DNA of 64,000 nucleotides from Methylobacterium longum (lineage in GTDB: Bacteria; Pseudomonadota; Alphaproteobacteria; Rhizobiales; Beijerinckiaceae). Shown piece by piece: positions 1 through 7,894 of the stretch. Location of the stretch: positions 62,001 to 126,000 of the forward strand of contig NZ_BPQS01000012.1 in NCBI RefSeq assembly GCF_022179385.1, in the 5' to 3' direction. Below the pieces are notes generated by a model that saw only the letters and a list, made by a program, of their open reading frames with translations, was not told the origin of the DNA and did not search any database. Each line of letters begins with the position of its first letter. The first letter of the stretch is position 1. The position numbers and the translations under genes were made by a program.

Positions 1-2
1 CT

Positions 3-170
3 GGACGGCGGAAGTACCGGCACCCGGTCGACCGGTTCGTCGTCGACCGTGCCTGCTTCGCCCTGCTCCGCATCCCGAATGCGGACCTCCCCGACCATCG
101 CGAGGGCCTGCGCCGGACGATCCCGGCGGCCCTCGAACGCCGCGAGACCGCCCGAGCCCCTCACCCGCCG
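3..170 (+). pseudogene. DUF559-like endonuclease remnant, cut by the window edge and internally deleted
   Basis: Plus-strand reading frame 3 from the left edge gives a peptide with high third-position GC. Its first part (HPVDRFVVDRACF) resembles the start of DUF559/Vsr-like endonuclease domains. Its second part (LRIPNADLPDHREGLRRTI, then AALERR) resembles their C-terminal end. In intact members these blocks are separated by a catalytic stretch of some 40 residues (acidic VDGGQH-type motif), which is missing here. The frame has no stop until about 368, inside the convergent glxA gene. I read it as a decayed gene with a central deletion; the resemblance is from memory of the family and the 5' part lies outside the window. 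Confidence 0.4.
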
Positions 171-1144
171 AACCGTGCCCGGTACTCCTGCGGCGTCGCC
201 GCGACGTGCCGCAGGAAGCTGCGCCGCAGAGTCTCCTCGGAGCCGAAGCCGCAGGTGCGGGCGATGCGCTTCACGGGCTGCGCCGTCTCGGCGAGCGCGC
301 GCCGGGCGGCCTCCACCCGCAGGCGCTCCACGGCCCTGGCCGGGGTGAGGCCGGTCGCCTCCCGGTAGTGCCGGCTGAGGCTGCGTTCGCTCATCCCGGC
401 CGCCGCGGCGAGCGCCGGCAGCGACAGGTCGCCCGCGAGGTTCCCGGCGATGAAGGCGTGCAGCGTCCCGAACCGCGCCTCCCCCGCCTGCAGGGCGAGC
501 GCCGCGCTGAACTGCGCCTGTCCGCCCGGGCGCTTGAGGAACATCACGAGGTGCCGCGCCACCGCCAGGGCGGTCGCGCGGCCGAGATCCTCCTCCACCA
601 GCGCCAGCGTCAGGTCGATGCCCGCCGTGATCCCCGCCGAGGACCAGACCGGGCCGTCCCGCACGAAGATCGGATCCGGCTCGACCCGGGCACGCGGATA
701 GCGCGCGGCGAGCGCCCCGCAATGCTTCCAGTGGGTGACGGCCCGCCGCCCGTCGAGGAGGCCCGCTGCACCGAGCAGGAACGCGCCGGTGCAGACCGAG
801 GCCACCCGGCGCGCCCGCCCGGCGCGGATCCGGACCCAGTCCACCAGGGCGGGATCGGCGCAGGCGGCCGTGACGCCGGGACCGCCGGCGATCACCAGCG
901 TGTCCACCGGCGCGTCGGAGGCCGGCAGCGGGTCGGCAATCAACCGCAGGCCCGCCGACGCGGTGAGCGTCAGGTCTCCGGCCGAGACCACGAGCGGCGC
1001 GTAGGGGGTGCCGACGCCGGCGTGCTCGTTGGCGGTGGCGAAAACCTGGAGGGGCCCGGCCACGTCGAGGAGCTGCACCGCCGGGAAGGCCAGCACCTCC
1101 ACGGGTCGCGGAAGATTTGGCGGAAAACGAGGGGTCTTTGGCAT
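161..1144 (-). CDS. GlxA family transcriptional regulator (DJ-1/PfpI domain plus AraC-type HTH)
   Basis: 327 residues from an ATG at 1144, the usual size for GlxA-type regulators. The N-terminal half is a DJ-1/PfpI class I glutamine-amidotransferase-like domain (about 15-190) with the nucleophile-elbow sequence SVCTGAFLLG around Cys118 and a downstream AGITAGIDL motif. The C-terminal part (about 225-320) is an AraC/XylS double helix-turn-helix, with SERSLSRHYREATG and CGFGSEETLRRSFLRH. Such proteins are cytoplasmic DNA-binding regulators, often of amine or amino-acid catabolism; the DJ-1 domain is thought to sense a ligand. It is divergent from an isonitrile-hydratase-like gene that carries the same DJ-1 fold, which is the likely target. 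The frame stays open further upstream to 1948, but that part is a shadow of the opposite gene. Confidence 0.88.
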   Translation of the reverse strand: MPKTPRFPPNLPRPVEVLAFPAVQLLDVAGPLQVFATANEHAGVGTPYAPLVVSAGDLTLTASAGLRLIADPLPASDAPVDTLVIAGGPGVTAACADPALVDWVRIRAGRARRVASVCTGAFLLGAAGLLDGRRAVTHWKHCGALAARYPRARVEPDPIFVRDGPVWSSAGITAGIDLTLALVEEDLGRATALAVARHLVMFLKRPGGQAQFSAALALQAGEARFGTLHAFIAGNLAGDLSLPALAAAAGMSERSLSRHYREATGLTPARAVERLRVEAARRALAETAQPVKRIARTCGFGSEETLRRSFLRHVAATPQEYRARFGG

Positions 1145-1198
1145 CTCGGCCAAACTGTGACGCGCTAGAAGCCGCCTGTCCACCACGGAGATTTCGGC
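1145..1198. promoter_or_regulatory. divergent promoter region between the GlxA-type regulator and the inhA-like gene
   Basis: Only 54 bases separate the two divergent starts, so this stretch and the first codons of each gene must hold both promoters and any operator. I see no clear -35/-10 pair. The layout (regulator divergent from an enzyme of the same fold) is typical of self-regulated catabolic pairs. Confidence 0.4.
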
Positions 1199-1921
1199 AT
1201 GATCCCGCCCGACACCCATCTTCAGATCGGCTCGCTCCTGTTCGAGGGGCTGGACCAGATCGACCTCACCGGCCCGTTCGAGGTCCTGTCGCGGGTGCCC
1301 AACAGCACCTATCGGGTCTACGGGCCGAGTCTTGAGCCCGTCCGCGACGTCCGCGGCCTCCGGATCCTGCCGGACGCCGTCCTCGCCGACGCCCCGCGCC
1401 TCGACGTACTCCACGTGCCGGGCGGCCAGGGCCAGGAGGCGCTGATGCGCGACGCCGACCTCCTCGGCTGGATCCGCGATCAGGCGGCGGGGGCCGGCCA
1501 CGTCCTGTCGGTCTGCACAGGCGCCCTGCTCCTCGGCGCCGCCGGCCTCCTCGTGGGGCGACGGGCGACCACCTACTGGAACGCGGCCCATCTGCTGCCC
1601 TGGTTCGGAGCCGAGCCGGTGGATGAGCGCGTCGTGATCGACTGCGACGCCGACGGCCGCACCTGGGTCTTCGCGGCCGGCGTCACCGCGGGAATCGACG
1701 GGGCGCTGCGGCTCGCCGCCGCGTTGCGCGGGGACGAGGCCGCCCAGGCGATCCAGCTCGGCATGCAGTACGCCCCCGAGCCGCCCTTCGACAGCGGGAC
1801 CCCGCGGACCGCGCCGCCCGCCATCGTGGAGCGGGCGCGGACCGCGGCTGCCGACATCACCGCCCGGCGCGAGGCCACGGCCCGGTCCATCGCCGCGGAC
1901 CTCGGGATCCGGATTCCCTAG
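1199..1921 (+). CDS. inhA: DJ-1/PfpI family protein, isonitrile hydratase-like
   Basis: 240 residues, single DJ-1/PfpI domain. The sequence runs parallel to Pseudomonas isonitrile hydratase (InhA) as I remember it: QIGSLLFEGLDQIDLTGPFEVL at the start, SVCTGALLLGAAGLL around Cys106, GRRATTYWN, AAGVTAGIDGALRL, and a C-terminal QYAPEPPFDSG segment. InhA hydrates isonitriles to N-substituted formamides in the cytoplasm using the elbow cysteine. The ATG at 1199 lies 54 bases from the divergent glxA-type start, so both promoters must lie in or overlap that gap. Substrate is not shown by the sequence; DJ-1 proteins of this type are often annotated only by fold. Confidence 0.75.
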   Translation: MIPPDTHLQIGSLLFEGLDQIDLTGPFEVLSRVPNSTYRVYGPSLEPVRDVRGLRILPDAVLADAPRLDVLHVPGGQGQEALMRDADLLGWIRDQAAGAGHVLSVCTGALLLGAAGLLVGRRATTYWNAAHLLPWFGAEPVDERVVIDCDADGRTWVFAAGVTAGIDGALRLAAALRGDEAAQAIQLGMQYAPEPPFDSGTPRTAPPAIVERARTAAADITARREATARSIAADLGIRIP

Positions 1922-2190
1922 GAGAGATCCGCGACGCACCTCCGTCACGGGCGCGTCGTCCGCACCGCGCCGCTGGCCGCATCCGGACCGGGGAGGCCGG
2001 GCGTGCCGGCCTGCGCTGTGCGATCGCCGCGGCCGGATCCGCTCTACCCGGGTGCGGAACGGCGGATGGCGCCCCGTCGCGGTCGTGCGTCACCCGCGGA
2101 ACCGGATCCGCGAACCCGACGTCACGCGGGCAATCCGGCGGGCGACCGCGGCCTCAGCGGGGGGCACCCGTACGGTCGTGAGCGGACACA

Positions 2191-2943
2191 TCACTGGGAA
2201 TTCTGAACGAGGAAACTTCTGATCAAACCTCTATCGTACATGTTGTGCGATGTCAGGTCCCCGGCATGCTCGAATAGAAGATCGGTTTTCAAGTTGAAGG
2301 GAGGCTTGTCAAAATACAAACCCGACCCGTAAGCCAGACGCGTGTTGCTTCCATGCACGATATCCCTGTTATGAGACCTGAAATCGCACGCTGCCGGCTG
2401 GTGCTCCGTCAAGATAACGAACTCGAATGGCGAGAATTTTCGAAGAATGGCCGTGACCTGCTGATTTGACAGGTGCTGAAGTACTTGCCGAATGAGGCAC
2501 AGCTGGGCCCTGGGAAGATCGGCCGGTCCCGCGGCGTCCAGGCATGCGAAGCGGCGCCCGTCCGAGGAATATTCGGCATTGTTCCTGTCGACGACCGATT
2601 GCGCAACGTCAATGCCCGTATAATCGTCACATATCAGGCGGCTTCCAATGGAGAAGTCACCGCAGCCGATATCCAGGACGCTCTTGACAGCGTGCGACTG
2701 TATAAATCGATTTATGTTGTGAATGTACAGTTCCGCCGCGGGGCCGTAGGAGCCTGAACCCGAGTTGATGCCTCCGACGGCCCCGCCCCATTTTGCCTTC
2801 GCGTAAATCTCCGAGAACACCTCGCGCGCAGACTTGTCGCGGTTTCGGCTCGCCTCCCGCGATTGCGCGATCTTCGCTGACAGCTTATGAATATTGTGCT
2901 TCATGCCATTCGGTAAAACCTTCTTGACGGCTTCCTTTATCAT
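2191..2943 (-). CDS. class I SAM-dependent methyltransferase, probably horizontally acquired
   Basis: 250 residues from an ATG at 2943, preceded by GGGGAA at suitable distance; in-frame starts further upstream lack this. The SAM-binding motif I is VLDIGCGDFSIG (about 89-100), followed by YTGIDVAQSVVDRN with the acidic residue that would contact the ribose. The fold is a Rossmann methyltransferase; I cannot name the substrate. The N-terminal 60 residues are basic and helical. The gene is much less GC-rich than its neighbours and uses A/T-ending codons (AAA, AAT, ATA, TTT), which suggests transfer. No companion genes of a glycan or secondary-metabolite cluster are next to it; its neighbours (inhA, hspQ) are unrelated. 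Confidence 0.72.
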   Translation of the reverse strand: MIKEAVKKVLPNGMKHNIHKLSAKIAQSREASRNRDKSAREVFSEIYAKAKWGGAVGGINSGSGSYGPAAELYIHNINRFIQSHAVKSVLDIGCGDFSIGSRLICDDYTGIDVAQSVVDRNNAEYSSDGRRFACLDAAGPADLPRAQLCLIRQVLQHLSNQQVTAILRKFSPFEFVILTEHQPAACDFRSHNRDIVHGSNTRLAYGSGLYFDKPPFNLKTDLLFEHAGDLTSHNMYDRGLIRSFLVQNSQ

Positions 2944-3455
2944 AGATGTTCCCCGTGTCGTGGCCAGGACAGTGAGATAATGCTGCGCATTGTGTTTTTG
3001 AAGAGCTCGTGAAATTGCTTGTTCTGCACGGCATCGTGACTGGTAATTCTGCCGCTTTTCTCTCAAGACGTTTCAGCGCGCGCGTTAGTCCTCTCGTTCG
3101 GTCACGCATGGCGCGGCGGCCAGGGAGGCTGATCCGCCCGGCACGGGGCTTCGAGTCGAGGGTCCGGGAGGGGCCGGGATGGCCTGCGAGGGTCTGCCTT
3201 CCCTCCCGCTCGGACATCGCCGGGGCCGGAGGGAGCCGCGTTCAGGCCCCGAGGGTCCCGTGCGGTCCGGGCCGACTCAGGCGCATCGAGGGCCGGGGCC
3301 TCGATGCGGTCAGGTCGTCTTCGGGTCGGCGGGTAGCCCCGAGGCGATCGTCCCCGGGACTTGCCGCTCCGCGCCGCCGATGCCGAAGGATCAGTCCACG
3401 CCCGGTGACAGGCTCGATCATCGCACCTATCTGTCCAGTCTGGACGGACTGAACC
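2944..3455. other. 512-base gene-free stretch upstream of hspQ and the methyltransferase
   Basis: About 160 bases next to the methyltransferase gene are AT-richer and look like part of the same foreign segment; the rest is GC-rich. Open frames here are short, lack a ribosome binding site and resemble nothing known. The stretch must contain the divergent promoters for the methyltransferase gene and hspQ. Just before hspQ there is a small inverted repeat around TCCAGTCTGGA (near 3435). Confidence 0.4.
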
Positions 3456-3794
3456 ATGATGGACGTAACACTGAGAACCGCGAAGTTTGCGATCGGCGCC
3501 GTGGTGCGCCACCGGATCTACCCGTTCCGGGGTGTCGTCTTCGACGTTGATCCGGTCTTCGACAACACCGAGGAATGGTGGCTGTCGATCCCCGAGGAGG
3601 TGCGGCCGCGCAAGGATCAGCCCTTCTACCACCTGCTGGCCGAGAACGCCGAGACCGAGTACGTCGCCTACGTGTCGGAGCAGAACCTGTTGCCCGATAC
3701 GTCGGGGGAGGCCCTGCGACACGCCGCCATCGCCGAGATGTTCGTGCGCGACGATGCCGGCGCCTACCACATGCGCGATCGCGCCACGAACTGA
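3456..3794 (+). CDS. hspQ: heat shock protein HspQ
   Basis: 112 residues, the usual HspQ/YccV-like length. Recognisable family blocks are FAIGAVVRHRIYPFRGVVFDVDP, NTEEWW, RPRKDQPFYHLLAEN and YVAYVSEQNLLPD. HspQ is a small cytoplasmic hemimethylated-DNA-binding-fold protein that in enterobacteria specifies substrates for Lon and is heat-induced. Two consecutive ATG codons (3456, 3459) could start translation; the first is used here. A heat-shock promoter would lie in the preceding gap but I cannot identify one with confidence. Confidence 0.9.
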   Translation: MMDVTLRTAKFAIGAVVRHRIYPFRGVVFDVDPVFDNTEEWWLSIPEEVRPRKDQPFYHLLAENAETEYVAYVSEQNLLPDTSGEALRHAAIAEMFVRDDAGAYHMRDRATN

Positions 3795-3989
3795 GCGGAC
3801 GTGGTCCCGCGAGGGGCTGCAGACGGGCCCGGCAGGCCCACCGTGGTGGGCTCCTGCCACGGCGGACGCCGTCGGGCGGCCCCGTCGCCATGTCCTCCGA
3901 GCCCGCCTCGCCACCGCGGCTCTCCGGGCGCCGCGGCGCAACTGGTCGCCGGATTCCTCTGTCTCCCGGCCCGCGCCAGGGGCTGCGCC

Positions 3990-4504
3990 GCGTCGCGCGG
4001 GCCCGGGATTGCGCTGGCGCGAGGAGTTGTCGATCGCCCGCGGCCGGATCACCGTATCTCACCAGGTCCGCAACGCGGCGGGGGATCCGCGTCCGGTGCG
4101 GATCGCCTTCCCGCTGCCGCCGGTCGACGGACGCGGGCTCCGCGTCTCGACCCTCGCGCGGCCCGATCCCGCGGACGGCGAACTACGTCGGCGTCACCGC
4201 CACGGTCGATGGCCGGCCGATAGCGCCGGAATGGGAGGCGCGCGCCGTAGTGGGTGCGCGCGAGGCCACGGGCCTGCCGTCCCGCGCGGCCCGCCCCCGA
4301 ACCCCCTTGCCCGTCGACACGATCGACGCGGCCACGAAGCGGATCGGCACGCCCGGATGGGGGAACTGATCAAGGCCGGCCTGTTCCCGGATGCCGGGGT
4401 CATGACCGAGAGGGGCAGTGGCGCGGCGCGGCGAAGGTCCACGGGCCGCAGAGGTTCCCCCCACGCCGCGACGTCCGGATCGCGCCCGGCGACGCGCCGG
4501 TGTG
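3990..4504 (+). pseudogene. DUF4424 family protein, degraded by several frameshifts
   Basis: Pieces of one protein family lie in order on the plus strand but in different frames. Frame 1 from 4009 reads LRWREELSIARGRITVSHQV, followed by RNAAGDPRPVRIAFPLPPV. Frame 2 from about 4182 reads NYVGVTATVDGRPIAPEWEARA. Frame 1 again near 4361 reads GELIKAGLFPDAG, and frame 3 near 4430 reads KVHGPQRFPPRRDVRIA. Those match, in order, the strand-rich blocks I associate with DUF4424 periplasmic proteins. At least three frame changes are needed, and a signal peptide and the C-terminal part are not readable. This is a decayed gene; its original role is unknown. Confidence 0.6.
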
Positions 4505-4761
4505 AACGGCGTCCACTTCCTCGAACCTTGAGGCGGCATCCCGCAACGCCTGCCGGGCGGCCTGCTGCCTGACGCAGGCCGGACTGGCCACGCATTGCCG
4601 GAGGCCCGGGATCACCTGCCGGATCAGGATCCGCGCGTGCTGTTCGTGCTGCCGGTCCGGGGCCGACGGGGATCCGACAGGCGCCGCGAACGCGCGGGGC
4701 CGGACCTCGCGGCCCGGCCCCTGAAGCCGGCCCGCTCGCGGCGGGCCGATGCGGAACGGTT

Positions 4762-5547
4762 TTACTTCGCGGCCGGAGCCGCGCCGCCGGCCGCCGGAGC
4801 CGTGCCGCCGGCGGCGCCACCCTGCTGCTCGAGCTTCTTGCGCATGTCCTCGGAGCGCTTCTCCAACTCGGCCTGGAGCTTCTTCTGCTGCTCCTCGAGC
4901 ACCTTCGGGTCCACGGCCGGGCCGTCGAAGGCCTTGCCGAAGCCGGCGAGCGGCACCGCGAAGGTGACCTCACGCTGGGTCTGGTTCTGGACCGAGACGT
5001 TGAGGGTCGTGCCCTTCTTCATCCCCGCGACGACGCTGGCATCGACGCCGCCGGCCTCGGCGAAGCAGCCGTTCGGGAAGCAGACCGCGAAGCGGCCGGC
5101 CGTCGGGGTCTGGCCGTCGACGTTGAAGCGGATGCCGGGCTGCAGCAGGAGGCCGAGGGGCAGCAGGTAGCGGATCACCCGCACGTCCTGCTTCTGGGCG
5201 GCGTTCTTCATCTCGTAGACCGCCACGGCCAGCACGGGCTGGCCCTGGTCGGACACGAAGTCGCGGGTCGTGTAGCAGATGTCTGTGCCCGAGTTCTGAT
5301 CCTTGCCGCACACCTTGGTCCAGTCGGCCTGGCTCGGCTCGGACTTGACCGTCACGATCTGCGGACCGGTCTGGGCGGCCGGGGTGTTGGCCGCCGGGGT
5401 GCCCGGCGCTGCCGGGGCCGGCGCGGTCGGGGCCGGTGCGGCGGCCGGCTTCTTCGGCTGTGCCAGGGCCGGCGCGGCCGCGAGGCCGAGGCCGGCGAGG
5501 CCGAGGAGGGCAGCGCGCGCGCGTGTCGCGGAGCGGGTGAAGGACAT
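4762..5547 (-). CDS. invasion-associated locus B (IalB) family secreted protein
   Basis: 261 residues. A signal peptide (about 1-29, arginines then an Ala/Leu-rich core ending ALAQ) is followed by a Pro/Ala-rich linker. The IalB domain comes next (about 70-215), with a cysteine pair in WTKVCGKDQNSGTDICYT and another in FAVCFPNGCF, then QPGIRFNVDGQ. The C-terminus has a short charged coiled coil (about 220-245) and an Ala/Gly/Pro tail. IalB-family proteins are periplasmic or outer-membrane-linked, widespread in Hyphomicrobiales, and named for a Bartonella invasion factor; in free-living relatives the role is not known. It is a single gene, with a gene-free region upstream. Confidence 0.85.
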   Translation of the reverse strand: MSFTRSATRARAALLGLAGLGLAAAPALAQPKKPAAAPAPTAPAPAAPGTPAANTPAAQTGPQIVTVKSEPSQADWTKVCGKDQNSGTDICYTTRDFVSDQGQPVLAVAVYEMKNAAQKQDVRVIRYLLPLGLLLQPGIRFNVDGQTPTAGRFAVCFPNGCFAEAGGVDASVVAGMKKGTTLNVSVQNQTQREVTFAVPLAGFGKAFDGPAVDPKVLEEQQKKLQAELEKRSEDMRKKLEQQGGAAGGTAPAAGGAAPAAK

Positions 5548-6023
5548 CGGCTCTGACCCCTTGGAAGAGACGTGGTGTGGCTGGCAGGATGCGGAGCCCG
5601 CCGGGCGGCAGGTCCGCCGGACCGACCGGGTGCGCGCCGCCATGGCGTGCCTCCCGGAGCTCCGGATGAACGGATCCGGTCGTGGAGCGGGACCGGCGCC
5701 CGGAGGCGCGCATCTCCCGCCCTGACCGGGCGGCCTGCCTTTCCCCTGGAATGCGGCGAAGGCATGACACCGCGGCTTGACACCGCGGCTTGGCGGGCAC
5801 GTCAGCACCCGCCAAGCCGCGGCCGGCCCCCGATAGGCCCGCGCCCGCCCGTCCGCAAGCGCCGCGTCGCACGAGCGCGTGATCGACCCGGCTGAGGCCC
5901 TGCGGCAGCCGCACGGGCGGGGTCCGCCGCCCGGTCGGCGCAGGGCCGGTCCGTGCGGTCGTGCCGGACTTAGCGGTCGGTTAACCCTAATCGGCCGACC
6001 ATGCCGCAGGATCTGCAATATCG
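5548..6023. other. 476-base gene-free stretch upstream of the IalB-family gene
   Basis: GC-rich, with no frame I can support. It must contain the promoters for the IalB gene (leftwards) and the synthetase-like gene (rightwards). It includes the tandem repeat and perfect 15-base-pair hairpin listed separately. Confidence 0.4.
5766..5822. repeat. 13-base tandem repeat running into a perfect 15-bp hairpin
   Basis: GACACCGCGGCTT occurs twice back to back (5766-5778, 5779-5791). The second copy is part of a perfect inverted repeat: 5783-5797 pairs with 5808-5822 around a 10-base loop. There is no T-run on either side, and the genes on both sides point away from it, so it is not an obvious terminator. 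It could be an mRNA leader structure or a repeat element. Confidence 0.6.
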
Positions 6024-7295
6024 GTGGGGGGCGGCGGGTTGAGTGCGTTCGCGGTGGCGGAGAGGACGGCCGACGCCGCGGCGGACGCGTTCGCGCGGGC
6101 CGAGGGGCCGCGTGGCGGGCTGGCCGCCTGCCTGTTCGCGGCGGCGCACGCCGCCCCGCAGCGCACGGCCCTGCGTGATTCGGGCGACCGGGCCGGCTGG
6201 TGCGGGCGTCCGCCGATCGTCTGGACCTACGCGGCCGCCGCAGAGATCGTCGGCCGGCTCGCCCGCGGCATCGGCGGATGGCGCCTGCCGGCCGGCAGCC
6301 GGATCGGCCTGTGGTTCTCCGGGGGCGCCGAAGCGGCGCTGGCCCACCTCGCCGTCGAGACAGCCGGCCACCTGCCCTGTGCGATGCCGGCGTCCTGGGA
6401 TGACGAGCAGCTCGCGGCCGGGATCGAGACCGCCGGGCTCGTCGGCGTGTTGACGGAGGGGCGCCGGGGCGAGCGCCGGCCCGCGGAGAATCTCACCCGG
6501 GCGGCCATGCGCCAGTTCAACCTGCGCTACCTCGCCGCGTTCGGCCCCGGCGTGCCGGACGGCGTGATCAGCCTCGATGCGATGGCCCTGGAGCGCGGCG
6601 TGGCCGCGCCGGGCCCGAGCCTCGGCCTCGTGACGTTCGAGGGCGGCGAGCCGGATCGGCCCGTCTACCGACCCGCGGCCGCGCTCGCGGCCGCCATCGC
6701 GGCGCATCTCGATGCCCTGCCGCTGACCGCAGACGAGCGGATCCTGACGCTGCTGCCGGCCCACGATCTGCGCGGCCTCGTGACCGGCCTCGGCGCCGCG
6801 CTGACGGTGGGCGCCGGCCTCGAGACGGTGATTCCCTTCGACGAGGCGGGCTTCCGCGCCGCCCTGCTGCGGCCGGTGCCGACCCGACTCGTCGCGCCCG
6901 CCCGGATCGAGCCGGCGCTCGCCGCGCTGCCCCTGCCCTGGACCGTGCGCGCCCTCAACGTGGTCCACCGGGCGCCAGCGCACCTGCGGGCCACCCCCGG
7001 CTTCGCGGCACCGCAGCGACTCGACTCGCTCACTCTCGGCGAGGAGGCCGTGATCACCCGCCCCGGCCTGCGCGACCTCGCCGCGACCCTGGCCTTCCCG
7101 GACCGGGCCCCCCTCCCCCGCGCCCTTCTGGCCCTCGCCCGCGGCGCCGACGGAAGCCTGGCCTATCGTGGTCCCGCCTGCGCGGTGGCACCGCTGCACC
7201 GCGGCGACGTGCCCGAGCCGGACGCGGATACGTGGCGCGAGACGGGCCGCCCCGTCCTCCTCGCGCAGGGGGACCCCGATAACGCGGCCGGCTGA
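6024..7295 (+). CDS. AMP-binding / acyl-CoA synthetase-like protein, apparently degenerate
   Basis: Up to 423 residues from a GTG at 6024; a TTG at 6039 after GGGGGGCGGCGGG is an alternative start. The N-terminal half has ANL-superfamily features: AACLFAAAHAAPQRTALRD, TYAAAAEIVGRLARGI, SRIGLWFSGGAEAALAHLAVETAGH. The phosphate-binding loop normally rich in Ser/Thr/Gly is not recognisable; the equivalent region reads GLVTFEGGEPDRPVYRP. The C-terminal subdomain with the catalytic lysine is also missing. Family members are normally 500 residues or more. It therefore probably does not adenylate in the standard way; it may bind a ligand or be a relic. No operon partner is visible. Confidence 0.6.
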   Translation: MGGGGLSAFAVAERTADAAADAFARAEGPRGGLAACLFAAAHAAPQRTALRDSGDRAGWCGRPPIVWTYAAAAEIVGRLARGIGGWRLPAGSRIGLWFSGGAEAALAHLAVETAGHLPCAMPASWDDEQLAAGIETAGLVGVLTEGRRGERRPAENLTRAAMRQFNLRYLAAFGPGVPDGVISLDAMALERGVAAPGPSLGLVTFEGGEPDRPVYRPAAALAAAIAAHLDALPLTADERILTLLPAHDLRGLVTGLGAALTVGAGLETVIPFDEAGFRAALLRPVPTRLVAPARIEPALAALPLPWTVRALNVVHRAPAHLRATPGFAAPQRLDSLTLGEEAVITRPGLRDLAATLAFPDRAPLPRALLALARGADGSLAYRGPACAVAPLHRGDVPEPDADTWRETGRPVLLAQGDPDNAAG

Positions 7296-7456
7296 ACGTC
7301 CGCCGATCCGCGGTTCATCCCACGCTCAGGCGTACCGTATAATCTCGCATCTGCACACGGCTCGACGGATCCGAACCGCCCCCTCGCGGGTTCTGCAACG
7401 GATTGTAGTCACGGCTACCTTTCCAAGCTGTGCCGGATGGAGTACCGCTCAAGCTC

Positions 7457-7801
7457 ATGGGTGCGCTGCAACAAGTGCTCGTGGTCGACGACGGCGTTCG
7501 CGCCGTGGACCGGTCCCTATCGGGCGAGCTTGCCAACCTGGGCTACGCGAGTGTCACCGCCTCGATGGAGGCGGCGGACGATGTGCTGGCCGTGATCGCC
7601 CGTCCCGCCGCGGTGCTGCTCCAGGCTCCAACGCGCCGCGATCCCGCCTATGCCCGCCGGGCCGCCCGCCTGCGCTCCCAGCTTCGCGACAGCGGCATTC
7701 CCGTCATCCTGATCGGCGATTCGGGCGGAGCCCGCTTCGGCGGCCCGGTCGACCTCGCCACCCGCCTCGGCGCCTACGTGGCCGCTCAGCCGGATCTCTG
7801 A
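7457..7801 (+). CDS. degenerate response-regulator receiver-like protein
   Basis: 114 residues from the ATG at 7457 (a GTG at 7430 would add nine). The layout resembles a receiver domain: QVLVVDDG at the first strand supplies the paired acidic residues, PAAVLLQAP occupies the third strand, and IPVILIGD the next. The expected phospho-acceptor Asp at the end of the third strand is replaced (LLQAP), and the conserved Lys after the fourth strand is not evident. There is no output domain. If it is a receiver, it is probably not phosphorylated, and could act by protein binding. No kinase gene lies nearby. Confidence 0.5.
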   Translation: MGALQQVLVVDDGVRAVDRSLSGELANLGYASVTASMEAADDVLAVIARPAAVLLQAPTRRDPAYARRAARLRSQLRDSGIPVILIGDSGGARFGGPVDLATRLGAYVAAQPDL

Positions 7802-7894
7802 GCGGACGCTCGCTCCGCGCGCCGGGATCATCGGCTCCACGACACGCCGGACGCGTTCATCGAAGCGCGCGCATACCGGTCGGGCGCGAGCCCG

